NCBI RefSeq assembly: GCF_002078875.1
Contig: NC_034414.1
Location: 30,541,721 to 30,605,720 of the forward strand
Length of the DNA: 64,000 bases
Source: Numida meleagris
Lineage: Eukaryota > Chordata > Aves > Galliformes > Numididae
Reading direction: 5' to 3'
Shown: positions 60,677 through 64,000 of the stretch, piece after piece
Layout: each line of letters starts with the position of its first letter
Numbering within the stretch: position 1 is the first letter of the stretch
Notes under the pieces: generated by a model
Seen by the model: the letters and a program-made list of their open reading frames with translations, nothing else
The model's database searches: none
Told to the model about the DNA's origin: nothing
Position numbers and translations under genes: made by a program

Positions 60677-63600
60677 TTGCTTGTTTTCAAATCAAAGGCA
60701 TCTCTCTCCACTAGTTAATTCATCCTTTGAAATTAATAGAGCAAATAAAAGTAGTGGCTAGACTGGAGTCTTTTATAGCAATTTCAAGCAAGACAAAATG
60801 AGAGTAGTAGTTGTGCATCTACAGATTATAGCAATCAAGACTTGCATGAGGAGACTCTTCATAAATTAAAAAGTCACTTATGACAGGCAAGGCACAGGAA
60901 TATTCCAGAATAAAATTCCTCTATGAATGCATGCCAGGGTGTATACTCTGAAAGTTCAGGAGAAGGCACCTATTTGACAAGTCAGGAGAGACTTACTTCT
61001 CATAAATCTATTTTTTAATTTAAAAAATGGCTATGTTTATTTTTCTGCCTCTGTTTTTTCTATTGCAGTATAAATTTGTCTTCTAAATTATCTGGAAGTC
61101 TGAGGAACAGCTGATACAGTTTTCTTCTGTGAATATATAAATATTAAAGAAAAATTGGTTTACACCTCATTTTTTCTTCACATGAAGTGGAGAACTAGCC
61201 TTCATGTATTATTGGTACTACTGAAAAACTGCAGTTGTATTATCTTGAAGGTCATCATCTGAAACCTATGTGTAGTATCAGTCTTGTATGCTTCTACATA
61301 ACAAATCCAAGGAAATTAATAATGTTAACATATCCTAAGTATCAACTGCAATTCCTGTTTTGCTTGGCAAGACCCTCAACAGTCAGATGCATTCTCCCTC
61401 TTATCTCTTCAGCAAGCAAATGACTTCCAAATGATATCCATCTCTCCTTGAGCATAGAACGACTCCTTTTGCCCTGGAGTTCTCTTCTGAGCCCTACTTT
61501 TTAGGTATTTAAGTGAAAAAGAACCCTTTTTCACACTCTAATTTTGTACTTACAAATTTACGATATGGACCACCAAGGGTAACGCTAGTACAGCCAATCA
61601 GGCTTACCTCTAGAAGAGCTTGAAGAGACAGATATTCGTATTTAAGACATGTAATTCAAAATGCATCTACACAGCATGCTTTATTGGGCAGAGAAGCAGC
61701 TTGATAAAAAGTGGATTCAGATTACCTGCCTGAAAGATTTACGTCTGGTAAGCAATTTAGTACCTGCCACATACTCTGATGACAGCCAGTGTGAACTACT
61801 ACTAGGATTCAAAAGCATGCATAGATCATCTGATGCTACTGTCCTTTGTACTTTCGTAACTGGAGGTGACAAGTGAGATGGAAGGAAAATTAAGATTTCT
61901 CAGGCTTGTACTGAAATTTTAGTTAAATTAAACCATTTAGTTTCCTCATGCTAAAGGTCTTTAAATAGCCTAGACCAGACACAAACTTCCCTAGAGGTGT
62001 ATTCAAGAGAGTAGCTTTCAATTAGCACTTACTACAGTTGAGTTTTAAAAGATGTATAGGATCCTTAACTGAGTTCTCCTCACTAACCAGAACAGCTCCA
62101 TTATTTAACAACATAATTTTGGAATCTATTTTTGAAATTTATGTTAGCTAAATTATGGCAGGCATGCTTTGAGAAAAAAAAATTAGCACTTAAAGAGCAT
62201 ATATTTCAATGCATATTTGAAAGACAAGCTTCCATCAAGTACTTTGCACCTCTGAGCATTACGCAATTCTGGAAAAGTGATTTTAAAAAACAAGCACTCA
62301 CATGAGGAAAGAACCTGGAAAGACAGAAGGATTTTGTGAAGTGGAATTGCAGTGAATTAAATACTATTAGGCTCAGATGCACAGCACAGAACATAGTGCA
62401 CAAAGAGCACAGGCAGATTACACATTGCAGCTGCACAAGCATTTGCCTTAGAGATCTCTGTGTGAACTTGATGGTTTATCATGGCCTCTCTCAGAACAAC
62501 ATGTGTCTTCCGGCCTCAAGCTCCCAGCTTTCAACACGAAGCGTGTCAGGCCTTAGACCTTGGTGAGAAATCCTCTAAGGACGTTCCATTGCCTAACATT
62601 CTCTGTAACAACTCCAGTGCTACCATTTCAGCTGAGCTGGTAGGCTCTTACTGTCTTTTAAGAGCCGTTGTTCAGTGAGAAATCTGGCAAAACAGGTATT
62701 AAGAGAACAACAAAGTGACAATCACACATAAACATGACACATGCCATCCAGGACAAAATACAAAACCAATCTCTAGATTCTACACTGTGTAAAAGAGCAC
62801 TCAGTAACGCTAAGTTTTAGCAATTAATTTTAAAATCCTTTACTGACATTGGCAAATCCTAGCCACAATCTGAGTGATTGAGATGTCGAGAAACTAGAAA
62901 AAGGAGCAGAAAAAAATTACTTATCTAGACCACGGAGACACTGTCTAAAGCTTAAAATAAGCAAAAAAATCTTGGATCTCAACTGCACACATGCAGCCAG
63001 AATACACAAGTAAATGTAAACCTTACAAAAGGCGTTATTAACATATCCAATGCACGGGCATCCATAATTTTGTGGAAAACAGAAAATATTTCTGGTGTCC
63101 ATTCAGATGAAGTCCTGTATCTGCTAGACTAAGTTTAAGGACATATATATCAGCTATCAGTGAACCATTTTCTTTTTCAGCCTGCAGAAGTATAGCCATT
63201 TCTGAAAACAGGTAGAATTCTGATATTTAGCTATGTTCAACGAAACTCTGATATGAAGTAAGCTTCTTACAAAAACTGCTGCGTAATCAGCAAGTGGATA
63301 GGTGATAAGCTATTAAAGAAATTATATGGATTTCATTAATTTGATAAGCTCAGTACAGGCCCACTCTATGCCGTAGCACAGCAGAAGTTTTTCTAAGGCA
63401 CAAACTCTGGGGCATCAGCAATAACCTTGCCCTCCCTGCCTACTCTGCCCACACTTGAGATTAAAAAAAAAAACAGGCTGGCAGCTTCTGAACCAGAGTG
63501 GGTTTGGCACAACTCATTCTGTGGAGCAGAGACATTCTTCTTAACAGCAACTGTCAGACCATCCTTCACACAGTGGATAGAGCAGCAATCCCTGCTTTCC

Positions 63601-64000
63601 AAGGCATTTCCTACACCCAGCTTCTGAATGGCTGTCTCCACCATTCCCTATGGAAAGGCCCTCCCTTGAGAGCAAAAATTCATATTTGTCTACTTTGCCA
63701 AGAGGCACTGGGGGCAGCTCTGGTTCAGTATCGCACTTGCTAATGACCATTAGGTGGTTAGTTAAAAAAAAACATTGCTCTCACAAAAGGCCTCATTTTA
63801 ACACTAAGGATAGAGTGACATCAACGCAAGGAAAAACTGGTGCCAAGTTAATAAAAGGATCTACTTCACTGCCCACCTCCACCTTTCATTAAAGTGGCTG
63901 CAGTCAGATTCTGGCAAAATCACTGTTCAGAGATCTCGATGCATCTTTGAAACTGAAGTCAAAATGAAAAGAGACACTATGTGAGCACAGACCACCTACA
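60677..64000. other. Unique AT-rich non-coding DNA
   Basis: No gene or clear repeat was recognised. Overlapping 60-83-codon open frames on both strands at 63393-63892 share the same DNA and show no motif. The window ends in ordinary AT-rich sequence. Confidence 0.45.

Noticed and set aside
1..64000. tRNA, rRNA, snRNA, well-known microRNA and CRISPR signatures
   Set aside because: I looked for tRNA T-loop words, common microRNA seeds with full mature matches, U6/7SK starts and regularly spaced direct repeats, and found none.
1..64000. A new multi-gene biological system
   Set aside because: The window is AT-rich eukaryotic non-coding DNA with scattered repeats. Nothing in it supports an operon, defence island or gene cluster.

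Overview
This window looks like vertebrate, most likely galliform bird (chicken-like), nuclear DNA. The evidence is three to four CR1 LINE tails with the typical avian 3' end (TTCTATGATTCTATG), a solo endogenous-retrovirus LTR of galliform type, and an internally deleted mariner of the chicken Galluhop/Mariner1_GG kind. The sequence is AT-rich, intron- or desert-like, full of short homopolymers, and has stop codons in every frame every few tens of codons. I found no protein-coding exon, tRNA, rRNA, snRNA, known microRNA or CRISPR array that I can support. Longer open frames (up to about 160 codons) look like chance, and several exist only because they cross a poly-C, a polypyrimidine or a CpG-rich tract.

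Layout. 1-350: an A-rich tract and an antisense CR1 tail. 350-11,700: unique AT-rich DNA with a C26 homopolymer (3204-3229), a 21-bp palindrome (5927-5947) and two faint ancient-repeat remnants (about 8371 and 9203). 11,700-13,100: a small transposon cluster, made of a 507-bp solo LTR with a perfect 5-bp target-site duplication followed by two convergent CR1 fragments. 13,100-31,800: unique DNA with a pyrimidine-rich block near 15.7-16.0 kb and a GC-richer segment near 22.45-22.68 kb. 31,820-32,347: the deleted mariner. 33,462-33,674: a sense CR1 tail. 36,040-36,420: a roughly 380-base polypyrimidine tract. 40,010-40,155: a GC-richer island with a 23-bp palindrome, a TTTAAGG box and a splice-donor-like sequence. 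46,795-46,975: remnant of a non-LTR reverse-transcriptase region. 52,460-52,735: a short, very CpG-dense island holding a full match to the CTCF core consensus. 59,940-60,680: microsatellites and a C-rich block.

The most informative loci are the CpG island with its CTCF-type site (possible insulator or promoter of an unannotated transcript), the mariner whose N-terminal coding part is joined directly to its C-terminal part, and the 40.0-kb island that could be a promoter plus first exon or an unrecognised LTR. No coherent multi-gene system is present, and I do not claim one. Repeat family names come from remembered consensus patterns and were not checked by search.
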